Source: Scatophagus argus
Taxonomy: Eukaryota > Chordata > Actinopteri > Scatophagidae
Reading direction: 5' to 3'
DNA: 64,000 nt
Assembly: GCF_020382885.2 (NCBI RefSeq)
Contig: NC_058503.1
Span: 17,307,535-17,371,534 of the forward strand
Shown: positions 30,725-43,875 of the stretch, piece after piece
How positions within the stretch are numbered: position 1 is the stretch's first letter
Layout: every line of letters starts with the position of its first letter
The notes under the pieces: generated by a model
The model's database searches: none
What the model was told of the DNA's origin: nothing
Seen by the model: only the letters and a program-made list of their open reading frames with translations
Position numbers and translations under genes: made by a program

Positions 30725-32371
30725 AAATGTTTGCAAGCTAAAACACAGAGTGTGAAGGTGGTGCAGGGTCATCTGTCACGGCATAGCAATTTTTATTTCT
30801 ATTTTTATGTAGTTATATTTCATATATCTTTGATTTACTAGGTGTACAGTACATGGTAGAAAACAACAAGCTGAATATTAGCGAAAGGATACATGCAGCC
30901 TTCAGTGTAGTGCAGCAGCAGCAGCTTCCACTGAAGCTTCCTCCAATCAATGGATTTAAATTTGTGAAATAGAATCAATGGATGAATGAATTCATGTAAA
31001 AGTACAAGTAAATTAAATGCATAAAAAGGTTTACATTAATTTATATTTACACATTTTATGGTGAATAGATAAGGAGGGATTTTTGTTTGCAACAGAATGA
31101 CCATAAAGTTACTCATAACAACATGAGGGACACTCAGAAAAATAAATCTTTGGAATGTTTTAATTATTTGTTTTTATTCAGATTTTATTTGAACTGTTCG
31201 ATTGCACATGAAGGTCTGGTTGCTGTTTATAATTTGGGTGGAAAAACACAGAATTATAATATAATTTATTTAATCTAGTCAAGTCAAATGTAAATGTATG
31301 AAGTCCAAATACAGTAGCACACTCCTTATATGTTGCTAAAACCCCAAATTCAGAAAAAAATGAATAAATAAAGAAATAAAATAATATGGACATACAAAAG
31401 ACATGGCCTGTAGGTCCTCAGTGACACCTACCATCTGAGCTTTTCCTGTCAGAGGGGAAGTTTAAATCAAATTTCAAAGTTCGAAAAGTACTATTTTCCC
31501 TCAGGTATATCGTGTTCAGTTTATTTTTTATGTTCACATAGTTTCACTCAGTGATTTTGCTCTTTGAGATCACAGTAAAAAGATTTGAAATGCTCTGTGC
31601 CTATAATGGTCAACAAACAAGCTCTGAGATTTGTGTCCGGATGAAATATGTTCTTATCAAAGATGACACGTGGATAAACATTCATACCTTCCACTGATAA
31701 GCAAGAGAGTACAGGTAGTGCATGTGGGAGGTTCAATCGATAAACAGACTATCTCAAAACATCCTCCCAGAAGTGGACGGGGTATTGATTACACACCAAG
31801 TGAAGTGTTTATCTCAGGATTGGAGAGTCATCTCATTAGATGCGGTATGTTGGGATATGATGATGGATGTTTTGTGAACCAAATAATGCAGTTTAAAGGT
31901 TCTGTTACCTCACATGAAAACAATGTTGCACTGCTTTTTTACATTTAGCTGAAGATTATGGTTCCTATTTACTTGCAGATGAACACTTTGCATAAATCAT
32001 ACATATATTATGACCCTACAAACACCAAACTACCCAACACTATATGAGGTAGCTTGACTTAAGTACCACCCGGACAACATTAAAAATGCTGCATACAGGT
32101 TAAGACATCAATAATTTAAAGGCTCAACCTGTGATCCAAATGTAAACCAAAGGTCAGCCCTGCCCACCATCAAAAATTCAAAACACACAACTGGGATGTT
32201 CTATTACCCCCAAAATGATTGGCATGACTTTTGATACAGACATAAACAAGTGATTGAAAGGTCACTGGAAATATTACAATTTTGGCCTAATGGTGTCACT
32301 GGAGAAAACAGTAAATTGTTACCATAGTTTTTATTATCAGTCCTGAGTTGTACACAATTGTCTGCACCAAA

Positions 32372-32381
32372 TGTGTGTGTG

Positions 32382-32414
<33 letters not shown>
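32372..32414. repeat. (GT)n microsatellite
   Basis: About 21 GT units with one GC interruption. Confidence 0.9.
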
Positions 32415-32416
<2 letters not shown>

Positions 32417-35002
32417 TCATTTGAACAAACTTTTAATTACATCTGTTCTTAAAAATTAATCCACCTCTGCAAATCATCTCTGAGATGAAGCTGACTGAAC
32501 ACAGAACCCGTATTCCCTATGAAACAGAGGTCAAATGTAGAACCATTGTTCAAACTTGCCCTCCTTCATCAATCTCTAGTGAGTTGTAATTATCATAATG
32601 GCCTTTAAAATATCCTTAAATTGTTCTTGATTTTTGTTGCAAAGGAACCGGACAGGAAGCAGCAGAGAAGTCGTGTCCTAACTGAGCAGTCACAATCATC
32701 TTATGCCAAGTGAAGTAACTGCACGTTGGCTATATCAGTGGCTTTGAGTAACACCCAGCATCTCTCCCCAAAATCATCATATTCCTGTTTTCTCTTGTTT
32801 TTATTTCTGTTTTATTTTTATTTTTTTCCCTCAATGAAAGCCATAAATTATCTCTGACCATGAATTAGCCAGCAGCCTAATTACCAAGAACCATCCAAAG
32901 CAAAGCTCTTTGTGGGTGCGTGTTTGTGCCGAACACCATTGTCTTTGAACGAAACACATGATCAAGTTCACTTTCTGCATCTGTGTCTGTTCCCAAGCGC
33001 TTGAGGTGTTGTGAACAGCGTGCAAACACCACCTCTTTGTTTCTCTCCGACACAAAACATTAAACGATAACGATGGAAACTGCTTTGGGGGGCAGCTTTG
33101 CTCCACGTTAAGTGGACAGCTCTGAACATTGCATGCAAAAAGGCCCCCTGAGGTAGAGTCCTTGTGTGCTGGGTAACAAGCAAGTAACATATCTAATAGG
33201 CTGGTGTGTTTCTGTACACAAACATCATAGACATTTTCACGGTCATTTCAACATCCCCTGCCTTTCTACCTACAGAGAAAACTGTACCATAAGTCCAAAT
33301 GAACACACCAGATGCAACTAATGGACAGGACTTTTTTATAATAGCACATTATGAGTTAAGGTCAGGTCTTCCCACCTTTCTAATTTCTCTGGTCTTGACT
33401 GACACTTGTCATTTATGGTGATCCAAGAACTAAAATTTAAAGCACCGTTTGTTAAAGCTAATTCTCACTCTGAATTAAACCAATGGAAAGATCATAAATT
33501 AAATTAAACAGTGAATCCGATGCTAACGTGAGCACAATGACGACGTTAGCACGTTGATGCAGGTTCCCCATTTAGGTTTAGCGTGTATTTTAAAGAACAG
33601 GTAAAATTGATCAAAATTCACACAGCACTCAGTTTTATGGAACATTTAAAGGACTGTAATAATATTTCTGCAGCTCACTTCAGCATATTCTGATTTACTT
33701 TTTACTTGATTCACACAGTTCATTTCTTTCCTTCTACCTGCCCAGCAGGGACCTCTCCATCAGCACACTGAAATGACCACAATTTAAGTCTGAGCAAAGA
33801 GCACCTCTTTTGTGAAAGTGAATGTAATCTAGTTTGCAGTGTTTAAGCAGAATAAAGATTAAGTTCACCATATTTTGCAGTTGCAGTGCCCTTGCCATTT
33901 CAATACGCAACTTGTGTATTGTTTTTTGGTGGTACTCCAAATGAACTCTTATATGGCATCATTTTTGATTAATTTTATATAATACTGAAAGCCTTTATTA
34001 AAAGCACTGGTTTCAATTTATTTTTTAGAATGATTTGGAAGGTAGAAAAACAAATAATGAAAGAAGACCCAAATGCAGAGACTCAACACTCTCGACAAAA
34101 AGGGTCAAGCACACTTGTTGGGTAGAGCTCATGACATCTGCAGGGCGAGTAGTGTTGTCAGAGCTCAGGACAGCATTAGTGACACAAAGCATCTTCTGAT
34201 CTTAGATTGGAGAATGGGACAGACAGACCATGTGTGCTGTGCTCTGACTCCATAACGTCAAGTATTGCCAGGGGGCAGAGGTTGGTGATGTAAGCTCTTA
34301 TGCAATATCACTGGTTCTGAGCATTCAAATAAGGTAATTATGGTTTACGGTTTCTGCTTCTTGTAAATACTTAGATCATTTAGTCTTAAGTTGTACTTTA
34401 TTTTATTTTCATTGCGATATTTTGAATTCTAACATTTTTTTTCTAGCATCAGGGCTCATTAACTGGAGAGATCAATGTCTCAGCTGCTCCTAACTTAAAT
34501 TACATTATTAAGGACTACAGTCCTTGTTTCTGTTAAGCTTTTTTCAAGTCTCATTTGGGTCATTTTCATAATATTCTGAAATGAATAGAAATCAATAGCT
34601 GCCTGGAAGGTAGAAAATCAATCTAAACACTTGTGATGGGTTTTGGAAAATGGTTTGTGGTGATGTAAAGCATATTTTCTTGGTGGTTGATGGTCTAAAA
34701 CATGCAAAGCCATGTTTTAGTCCATTAATGCATTGTGGAAAAAACTACTCAAAATGCATGAAAATGCCTGATATCAGCAGTCTTTTCATCAGGACACTGG
34801 GTTCAGTCTCTTCATTGTCCATTGGGATATTCTTTGCCCTTGAAACCACCACGTTAACCAGAGACAAATTCGCATGACAATTCGGTTAGTATTTACTCAT
34901 GTTCGTCAGTCAGTACTTGCAGTCAGACCTGTCAATGTGCTTTTCCATCAACTTTCTGCAAACACAACTGTTATGTAGTGGGGGCGGCTCTTTGTAAGCA
35001 GT

Positions 35003-35022
35003 GGGGGGGGGGGGGGGGGGGG
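35003..35022. repeat. Homopolymer of 20 G
   Basis: Twenty consecutive G residues follow GGGGCGGCTC and GTAAGCAGT. The length is likely inexact in any assembly. Confidence 0.85.
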
Positions 35023-35799
35023 CTAGAGGACTTTTGCCCCAAAGAAACCTACAGATCTCTGAGTAGTTCTAACTAACATGGAATCAATATGTATGTACAA
35101 TGCATGGCTGCACCTTTGGAAAGAGAAGTCTTATGATGGGTTACAAAATGAGAGAAAAGAAATTTTAAAGGAGGAAATAAAAATGAGACAAAAGTGCAAA
35201 GTATGAAATTCGGGTAAAGACACTGATATAACAAATACGTTTTAACATGCATGTGTGGCCTCCTTATTGCTTCTAGAACAGCTGTTGAAGAGGTTTTAGA
35301 CTGGATTTAGAACAGTGACTGATGGGCTTGATGAGTACAGAGGGCCTGAGTTGGAAAGCAAAATAAAATATCAACATCCAATGAAGATGGGCTGGAAATA
35401 GTGTGATGTGGAGCATCTAGATCGTGCTTTTTGTTTACAGAAACAGTACCAGTTATTGCTGGTATGGATATCAGTGCATGGACATTGTCTCACTCTACAG
35501 ATCCTGACGATGGAGACGCCTGGAAGGAAATTAACAGCTGCAAACGCAGGCTGTTAACAAAAGCCGCAACACAGCGGTCTTAAAAAGCTTTAACAATCCA
35601 CATAGGAGGATGTAACATCTGGGATGCTCTCACTGAGTCTCCTCTCAGACCTCTGTTTGCCATGTTTTATTTGAGCCATAGCTCCACAAAGGTATGGGAG
35701 AATGAATAATGAATTACATTTCATTTCATTTTTGGTGAACTGTTGCCTAATTGCCGTTTTCCAGGTTCCTTCCCTTCATCATTCACTATATTTGATTTA

Positions 35800-36537
35800 G
35801 AGCTTCCACCCAATCGCTGGTGAGGGAGAGCAGGGAGGAGAGAGGCGGGGGGCGGGGCTGGCTGGTTATGATTTTCAGCACCGCGGACAGCTCCCGCCTC
35901 CTGTCTCTGGACTGCAGGGAAGCGACGCTGAAACACAGCTGGATGATATAAAGACAAAAAAAGCGACAGGCATCCTTTTGTAGATGAACCTCCAGTTCAC
36001 ACCTCCAACCCACTGCAGCTTTTTCTCCTCCCATTTCTTTTCCTCGATAGTTGAGTTGTCGATAGTGGAGTCGAACCGCGTCTGACTGCATCGCCTCTGC
36101 GTCTTCAATCTGTTTTCCTCTCCTTCTCTTCCTGATAATGGCAACCACAGTGCTGTGAAAGTGTTTTTTGGGGGGGAGGATGGGAGAGTGGATCGACCTG
36201 CTCAAAGTTCTTTTGTTGTGATCTGTCCGCTTCACCATCGCTGCTCGATTCCCTGATTATGTTGAGGTGTGGGATTTTTCTCCAAGCCAAGGCAGTTGAT
36301 GTTACTTTATCAGGATGCAGCAGGAAGATGAAGTTGAGTACTTTCAGTAGCCGTCGGCGCGAGCTCTGATATGAGATAGGCGACCTGCATCTGCAACATT
36401 GGCTGTGATCCTCAGATCAGAGTGGCTCAGACGCATTCATTTTTATTTTCGTGGACAACAGCCAGAGAGCAAGATGAGGTGTCTGTGTGACTTTTTAAAT
36501 TGCACCTAAGAGAGAGGAAGACAGAGAGAGAGGGAGA

Positions 36538-36569
<32 letters not shown>

Positions 36570-36758
36570 GTGAGTGGATCTTTTTTCTTTACCCTGTTGT
36601 TGCTGCAGGAAGCAACGTTTTTCTTTCTTCGGCAGCCTAAACGAGTTGGGATTCTTGCATCCCGAGAGGAGACCGGGAACTCTGTTAAAACAAAGAAAGC
36701 AGAGTGGTCTTCTTCCTCTCTATCGCTACCTTGAAAATATACGAAACCGCGTTAGAAA
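35800..36758 (+). promoter_or_regulatory. stxbp5l promoter and 5' UTR region
   Basis: A rise in GC content with CpG-containing stretches (35840-36120, GGCGGGGGGCGGGG near 35845) precedes the first coding exon of stxbp5l. A GA-rich microsatellite (36516-36570) lies inside the likely 5' UTR. Short upstream reading frames are present, for example an 11-codon one at 36474-36509. No TATA box is obvious. The transcription start is not determined. The antisense open frame 35786-36238 is most likely a by-product of base composition. Confidence 0.55.
36516..36570. repeat. (GA)n-rich tract in the stxbp5l leader
   Basis: Imperfect AGAGAG repeat with GGGAGA interruptions, about 190 bases upstream of the start codon. 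Confidence 0.85.
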
Positions 36759-36926
36759 ATGAAGAAGTTTAGGAAGGTGTTGGACGGCTTGACCACCTCC
36801 TCTCCGGGAGGGACTATCGGATCCCCATCGTGCGGCAGCGCGGCAGGGACTCCCACCGCAGCGCCAACTCCCAAGGAAATCGACATCCAAGAGACGCTAG
36901 TGTCGGAAAACTTTCAGCTGTGTAAG
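36759..36926 (+). CDS. stxbp5l: stxbp5l (tomosyn-2) coding exon 1
   Basis: Encodes 56 residues: MKKFRKVLDGLTTSSPG, a Gly/Ser/Pro/Thr-rich linker, then EIDIQETLVSENFQLCK, ending in frame at a GTGGGT donor. Tomosyns share the start M-K/R-K-F...RKVLDGLT and the end IQETL.SE.FQ.CK. The chain joins without a frame change to the exon at 53769. Tomosyn-2 is a cytosolic WD40-repeat protein with a C-terminal SNARE-like motif. It binds syntaxin/SNAP-25 and restrains vesicle fusion in neurons and endocrine cells. Protein similarity alone would also fit STXBP5; the neighbourhood with gtf2e1 and rabl3 favours STXBP5L, as in human. Only the start of this roughly 1,100-1,200-residue protein is in the window. 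Confidence 0.9.
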
Positions 36927-37980
36927 GTGGGTAGATAAGAGGCCAACATCCCAGACAGGACTCGAAGTCACACTTAGCACACCTTGTATTCTGCCTTCTC
37001 CAGATTCGCATTCACATATATGATGCATGCAGACTAAATTATGTCTTCCCGCAACGCAAGAAAGTTGAATTTGAGTTACAGTCCAGCTGCTGCATTAGAT
37101 TTGGGGGCCTGTTTGCTATGTTTATGTTGAAAGTTCAGCACCTCGGGTAGCTCCCCCTTGAGAGTGGAGGTAATTTTAGACAAAACAGCAGAGAAACGCA
37201 TTCAAAACCTAGAAAGTTTCCGGTTCTTATCAGCCTGTGTGGCTTGTATGGTTTACGCACACAATTGCGGTTCTTCCATTGTTCATCTGCGTGAAGTTTA
37301 TCCCCCGCGGACACGTGTGCACCGCGGGTGAAGCTGGCATGTATGTGTGTCAGAGTGTGTGTGCAGTATTGGGTACACTCCAGCTCCCACCAGTATGTGC
37401 AGTATTTACGCCCCGTCATCAGCATGCTGTACAGGCTACAGTAGCCTACATACATGTGATCTAAACCAGTTCCAAGGAAGCCGATGAATAGCAGCCTCCC
37501 CGTTGCATCAGCAAGCAGGCACGAATTATGTAGGAACGATGACATAACTGGTGTCCCTCCCTTCTATGAAAAAGTGTACAGCGAGCCAGCGGAGGGACCC
37601 TGCAGTAGTACTGTCCTAGCTGATGTGCTTTTCACCGAGAAGGAGGGAGAATGAGGGAGGGATGTGGATGGTTGGGGGGTGGAGGGGATGGGAGTATTTA
37701 TAGCAGCCTCTGCCGCCCATTGCAGCCCTTTTCTGGATGCATTTTGGAGCTGACTGCAGGGATTATTTCTCAACCTAAAAGAAAGGGGGGAATTTTGGAT
37801 AAGGTTGTGAATAATTCATTGAGAACCCTAGAGAGACCGGATTCTTTATGGAGCTATATTATTATTGGACAGAGTGACACTGGTGAGATTTTCTATATAG
37901 AGGGACCAGGGGAGGAGGAGGTGGAGAAGGAGGAAGGGAGGTTGATTCACAAGCTGAAAAGGATGCTGCAGAGCACCCTC

Positions 37981-38006
37981 GGCAGGCAGGCAGGCAGGCA
38001 GGCAGG
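37981..38006. repeat. (GGCA)n microsatellite
   Basis: Six and a half GGCA units near the 5' end of stxbp5l intron 1. Confidence 0.9.
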
Positions 38007-39621
38007 AGAAAGTGCTGGAAAAGAACAGCATGACTGCCTGGTCCCATGCAGGAAGCTGCTCCTCTTTCAGCAAGTGGCTTAATGCAGGGTTGTTATTGAG
38101 CGCACTGAATCAACAGAGCCGCTCACGAAAAGCCACGAGTGTGCAAATATGCCCTCCACTCCCACCACTTCTCCAGTGTTTTTTTATTTAATTTTGTGCA
38201 GGTGCAGGTTGTATGTCTATGTCTGTATGCATGAAAGGGAACGAGAGACAGGCGCAGAGGCAGAGGGCGGAAGAGGCAGTAGTTACACCAGTTATTTTTG
38301 TCAATTTTTTCAAGGTTCAAGGTGGGTTGGAGAGGTTCTATGTGTAAGGTCCATGATATTGTTTGTTTAATGTCCACCACAAATCAATCGTCTTTTTCTA
38401 AAGATATGGTTAAGGCATAAATCTGACGGCAACTTCATGCTTGACTATGATACTCAATCCAGGCAAAGCTTTAAAACATGATAGAAAGAATGAAACGGGA
38501 AACGGGAAAAGGAAGTAAATACTTGGAAGACTGAGTGCGCAAAAGAAGTGTGCCTTGATATTGAGTGTGCTCTCTCATCATCTGAGGAGGATACTGCTTT
38601 CTCGTGTGTGTCTGCCCTGACTTTTCCTCATGAATTTAAGAGACAAATTACGTGCAGATCATACACTGCAGAAACCGATTGTTTCTTGGATTATGTTGAT
38701 AGGAAATATATGTAAAAATGCTTTAAATGGATTAAAGTGAACACGTACGTTTCCTGAATGTAAAATCAAATACACGTCACTCCAAAACTTGCTTGCTAAT
38801 ACCACTAGAACGCATTTTTCATTTGATATGAACACAGCAGAGGGTAATGCAGGGCAATCACTTAAAGTTTTCCATTTCCATTCATTTCCCCAAATATTAT
38901 TGAATAGGATCTTCACTCTAGTAGAGATATAAATCTGTGAGCTGGCGCAGTATGCGTGGGAGGCTTTGGCATCTTGGCTAACTTCTCAAAGTTAGTCATG
39001 ACTTCTGTCCTCACTGTGCAGTGTGGGAAGATGCAACAACTCATTTTTGTTTGGATTATACAGTACCTTTATGTGCCTATAGTGAAAAGTGCTGTAGCAC
39101 GCAGAGGTGCTGAAATAAGGTTTTGGTGAAATCTCAGACTGAATGAGTAACAGAGGGAATGGGGACTTGCTGGCCTCCTCAGTGATTCTCTGGGTTCATT
39201 TTGCGTTGGACAGAGAGAGTTTTAGAAATGGAGAGGGACAGAGAGATTGTGCTGAATTGTGTTTTGCAGGTTGGTAATTAAATTAATCGATAAATACAAT
39301 AATTTAATAATTTATCGGAATGATAAGTCACTCGTGTGACCAAACACGATGCACCACACCAACCCCAGCAGTGTTGTACTGGTGTTATGCTTAATGGAAC
39401 TTAAGAGGAGGAAGAGGAGGAGGAGAAGGACTGGAGGAAGGCAGGGGGTTAAATGATGATGTAGGTCAGGCAGGTTTTATGTTTTTCCTGGTTTACAGTC
39501 CCCACAAAGCAGACCAACAGCTTTCAGTCTTATGGAACTGAGACACTGAGACACTGAGACACGGTTTTCATTGAAAAGCCAACAGATTCCACACCTCCAA
39601 CTACCTCCAACTACAACACTA

Positions 39622-39656
39622 TTTCTTTAAATTTTATCTATTTATTTATTTATTTA
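39622..39656. repeat. (TTTA)n microsatellite
   Basis: Imperfect TTTA/TCTA repeat after an ATTTTATC stretch. Confidence 0.8.
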
Positions 39657-40413
39657 CCATAACAGCCCATAACATGCTGACTTGGCTTAAAATAAAGGTA
39701 GAATTGTTTGCTGTTAAACTAAAAAAAAAGTGTCTGCAACAAACATACACACAAAAAAACACTTCAAACATTCATACAAAGATCAAACATGAACAGGAGA
39801 TCTAAAGTTCTCATTTTACTGCTACTACTACAGTACAGTCACAACCCAAACATGGAGGGACAAAAAACGAAAAGCCGTCCTCTCCATTAGATTAACAAAA
39901 CTGTGGACACAAGATGCACCATGTTGGGGTTGAGTGGCTGCAGTGTTCTGTATATTAAACTTTCAGACCCAAAAGGACACAGTGTGTGATCATTCAGTGG
40001 CCTGAAGTTACAGAGAACAGAAAAACACTTACAGTAAGTAGCAGGTACTGGAAAACACTTTGAGGGAGGTCAGAGGAAATGGTCCGACATGCTCAGGCTG
40101 ACAAGTGTGCGAAACATAACAGCCCAAAACAGAAGTCAGTTGCAGAGGGGGGGTGGGACATTTCAGCAAAGGCCAACTGTGTTGTCTTGCTGCTTTGAAC
40201 AAGAAGAAAAGCCCACAATGGGGACGTGGTCATAAAAACTGGATGACGAAGCAGTAGAAAAACACTGCGCAAACCAACAAATCCTGATCTTCTGGTCTAG
40301 TGCCACATGCTGATGACAGGATCAGGACTTGGTGTAAACAGCTTGAATCATGGATCCGTTCTGTCTTGTGTGACTGTTACAAGCTACCGCTGATGGTGGT
40401 GTAATGATGCATG

Positions 40414-40446
40414 CTTCAATCCAAATGAGCCTCATTTGGATTGAAG
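40414..40446. repeat. Perfect 16-bp inverted repeat with a one-base spacer
   Basis: CTTCAATCCAAATGAG at 40414-40429 is followed by one C and then its exact reverse complement CTCATTTGGATTGAAG at 40431-40446. All 16 pairs match. It lies in stxbp5l intron 1. Confidence 0.95.
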
Positions 40447-41384
40447 GTTTCTGACCACGTGGATCCCTTCTTCCCCTCCCTTTCAAATAGATATTGCCAA
40501 CATACAACACAACAGCACCATCCAGAAGTCGAACTAGAAGAGCGCTTTGTAAAGAAGTGGATTATACAGTTTGTTGCATGATTGCCCTGCTAAACAGTCT
40601 GCGAACATGAGAGTCAGCAGCTAGCTGGATGCATGCCTCAGACAATTTAATCTTGCAAGGAGGAGACAAAATGACATCACTTTCACTGTGCTGTTGTGAC
40701 TGTTGGTCTTTATTTGGTTTCACTAATAGCTGGTTTGGAGTAAATGTTATTAAGGTTGTTCGGCTTTTCTTTATAGCATCTTTGAGCTCATTGTTTTGGT
40801 ATTCAGCCTGCTAATTTCACTCAAAAACATCTGGGAAAACATCACTGTACATTACCTGCTGAACATCAACAGGCAGGCAGATGGGCAGCGGCAAGCTGGT
40901 CAACATAATAAAGAATTTATCAGCTTAGGATGTACCCTAGGAGTCAGCTCAGACCAGGATAGTGAATACTGCCAACTTAAATCCCTACGGCAATTTTGCC
41001 AGTGCTGAATAAAAAAAAAAATTGTTTTAACAAAATATTTCAATTATAAGCTTTCATTCATTTTTCATGTGCCGTTTTTCATTTATTTTTTTTTCTTACT
41101 GTTGTTATTTTACTTCCTCACCTCTCTAAACTGGAGTACTGACTGTAGAATTTCAATGAAAAGTGACGATTTCCATATTTATTAAAAGTTCTAGTTCTTG
41201 CTTTGAAGAACATAGCTGAAGTTCTGAATATACTCTTCACAGTCACAGGCAAATGTAAGCTGATGTAAGCTGATCCTTCCAAAAAAAAGTAATGGCAGTG
41301 TAAAGCTAAGAGATACGGTCCATAAAAGTCTAATGTAGGGTTGTTATGGGGACTTTGAGCTGTGGTGACAGCATGAATTTAGGG

Positions 41385-41920
41385 ATGGTGATGTTAGTCA
41401 GTCGGTCAGCCAACTTTTGTTCCTGACTGAAATAATCCCAACCACTTTTGATAAAGACATTCTTTTCTACCACTTATCTTCTGAAATATCATGTTCTTTG
41501 TGGACCGACACAAAATTTGGACGCGTTTGTGTTTCCCACAGGACGAATCATAATTCCTGTGATCCTGCGAGTTGTCCTCTAGTGCCACAACTATGTTGAC
41601 TCATCAAATACCAAGAGACACACTTATGTCTGTTACAAGATGAATGAACTTTGGTTACTTCCATTTCGTCAAGTGCTACCGTCATGTCAAAGTTTCATTT
41701 TGTCCGTTACTTTAGATTGTGACCAACAACTGCTAAATGACATTCCTGTCAGCCTCACTTGTACATTTTTAAACACCAAACTTAAATACTGAGCGTGGTA
41801 AACTTTCTACCTGCTACACTAGCATGTTAGCATTTTAACTGTGAGCAAGTAGCATGTAGATGTTAGCATTTAGCTCACAGTCTCACAGTGAAGCTGGCAT
41901 GGCTGCATGCTATTATTCCT
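41385..41920 (-). repeat. Long copy of a percomorph interspersed repeat
   Basis: Successive segments match a repeat I recognise from many spiny-rayed fish: 'GTCAGTCGGTCAGCCAACTT', the GTCCTCTAGTGCCAC step, 'ATGACATTCCTGTCAGCCTC', and the TAGCATGTTAGCATTTTAAC / GATGTTAGCATTTAGCTCAC end. It is degenerate, so the copy is old. A shorter, opposite-sense relative lies at 14285-14345. The class is not assigned, and orientation is given relative to that fragment only. Confidence 0.7.
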
Positions 41921-42521
41921 CTGTGCTGTTAGATATTACTAAATGATCATTTTTGAGTGGAAAATTATTTATCTGATTAATTATAAATCTCAGCAGAATC
42001 TTTTTTATCTGAATATTAGCTTGTTCGGGGTTTTTCTCATTAATTCATATTATTTGCTTAAATTGTCATCAGTATGTTATGTATGTTAACCCTAAGCAAA
42101 ATGGCTTTAGAGTAATTATTCAGTCAGTCAGGTGCACATATTTTGCTGAGGAAAACTTTTTTTTTTTTTTGCTTTTTTTTTGCGAAACTCATGGTTGGAG
42201 TTAAGAGGTTAGCCCCGCCTCGTCTCCTTCCTCTGACACTGTTATACATGGGCTTGTGAAGATGACATCATCTGACTCCCTCACCAGAGCCGCCGTGCGA
42301 GATCTCCATGGTTGCGATGATTCAGTGGGTCGACTTCCAGCTAGTCTCACATTACCATGTGTCAACTGCCTGTCAGAAGCCACAGTGTGGGATCAATTAA
42401 GGAGGAGTTGATGTCAGGCTAAGAAGAGATGATGGGGGGCAAAAAGCAATAGGAGGAGAGAGATGTTCAGTAAACTGTATACAAGTGAGACAGATGAGGA
42501 GGGCTTTTCAAGAGGAATACT

Positions 42522-42540
42522 GTGTGTGTGTGTGTGTGTG
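42522..42540. repeat. Short (TG)n microsatellite
   Basis: About nine TG units in stxbp5l intron 1. Confidence 0.8.
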
Positions 42541-43847
42541 CAGTGTCCATCTTAATATTGTTATGCTTGGAGAGTCATCAACGTTCCTCACTATTTTTTA
42601 TTTTATTTTAAATTAATTTACATCAGAATGTGACCAAATATCAATTTGGCATGAACGTTAGTGGCCGTGCGGCATGTGTGGAAAAGCAGTAGAACTAACT
42701 GAGATCAGATCTGTATGATAAGAAAAATGCTGTGTAAACATGAGCCATTGAATCCTACTCTACATTATTCTTTCTCTGTGTGTTTGAGAGAGCGAGAAAT
42801 AGCCGCCTCTTGATTTTGTGTGGGCTTTCAAAATGCTTTGTCCATTCTGTCTGTAGGTGACGGCAGACTGCCTGCCTCACGCCATGCTGTGCAAATATAA
42901 TGGAGTGAGCTTTTCTAACAGCACCAGTCAATTTTACATCACTTCATTCTCATGAGGTCTGATTTCATGTTGTGGTGCTCGATCAACCACTGCAATAATT
43001 TCTGGTGATGCACGACTCCTTGTGAGAACAAAATTCTTGTCAAATTGAGAATGATAGAAAAGTGTCTAAGGACTTCTAAGTACGAATGCTATGAAGGATA
43101 ACCACTCTAGGAGACTTTCAAGGCCCTCACAGTTTTCTAAAATGCTCTGTCCGCAAAACATTTTTACTTGGTTTATCATGTCATCATTGCTTGTCTTTCA
43201 GTGGCTACATAAGTGTTTAAGCCTGGGGAATAAAAAAGATTGTGGAAATCAGTCATCTTAAATCCTCTGTTGACCCATGCCGTTAAAGCTATACTGACGG
43301 ATCACAAAAGGCAATAAAGACTTAAACCTTTAAACTGAGATTGCACAATATGTCTGTCTGTTAAGAGGGGATGCTTTGTCATATTGGACGAGTCATAAAT
43401 TCTTGCCATGACTTGACTGACTGACAATACATTTGCTCCTGACCAATCATAGCATGACACCCAGAATTATTGAACATGTTGCTTTATTATTGTCTTCTGT
43501 TGTTCCTGTGTTCTTTAATTTTTGTCCATCATGTTGCTACTTAATGCATTTAATGTACTTTCACACATTTATTGCCATTTCTGGGGGAAAATTTGAGCAA
43601 AAGCAAAGCAAGCACAATGTTTCAGTGCATGACTAAAATTTGTTGAAACTTTATTATGGAAAACAATCCACTTGGAATTGCTGCAAAGCCTTAAACCAAC
43701 ATGCAGTTCTTCTCTGTGCCTCTCTGAGTGGTTAGTGGATCCCTCGTCTCTTAAGTGGTGCTTTCAAGGCTCTCAGGCACTTGACAAACCTCATCTACTG
43801 AATGTTTCTCTTAAAGTATCGCGAAGCTGAGAAAAGCATGTAGGAGC

Positions 43848-43875
43848 TTTTTTTTTTTTTTTTTTTTAAAAAAAA
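43848..43875. repeat. T20A8 homopolymer junction
   Basis: Twenty T residues run straight into eight A residues and then ATATATTAT. This may be a remnant of retroposon tails or simple slippage. Confidence 0.8.

Larger units (their letters stand above)
26712..35700. other. Gene-poor intergenic region between the USP gene and stxbp5l
   Basis: About 9 kb of AT-rich DNA. AATAAA-like runs at 26920-26945 may include the USP polyadenylation signal. I see (AC)n at 30704-30724, (GT)n at 32372-32414, and a G20 run at 35003-35022. There is no exon chain or RNA gene that I can recognise. Confidence 0.7.

Noticed and set aside
35786..36238. 150-codon antisense open frame over the stxbp5l promoter
   Set aside because: Follows the GC-rich composition of the promoter and overlaps other antisense frames; no homology recognised.
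36574..36762. Open frame upstream of stxbp5l whose stop overlaps the start codon (ATGA)
   Set aside because: The frame contains no ATG (its listed start is GTG), so it is not a standard upstream ORF.
39537..39562. Short tandem repeats (ACTGAGAC x3) that could suggest a CRISPR-like or satellite array
   Set aside because: Only three units, no spacers, and the host is a vertebrate.
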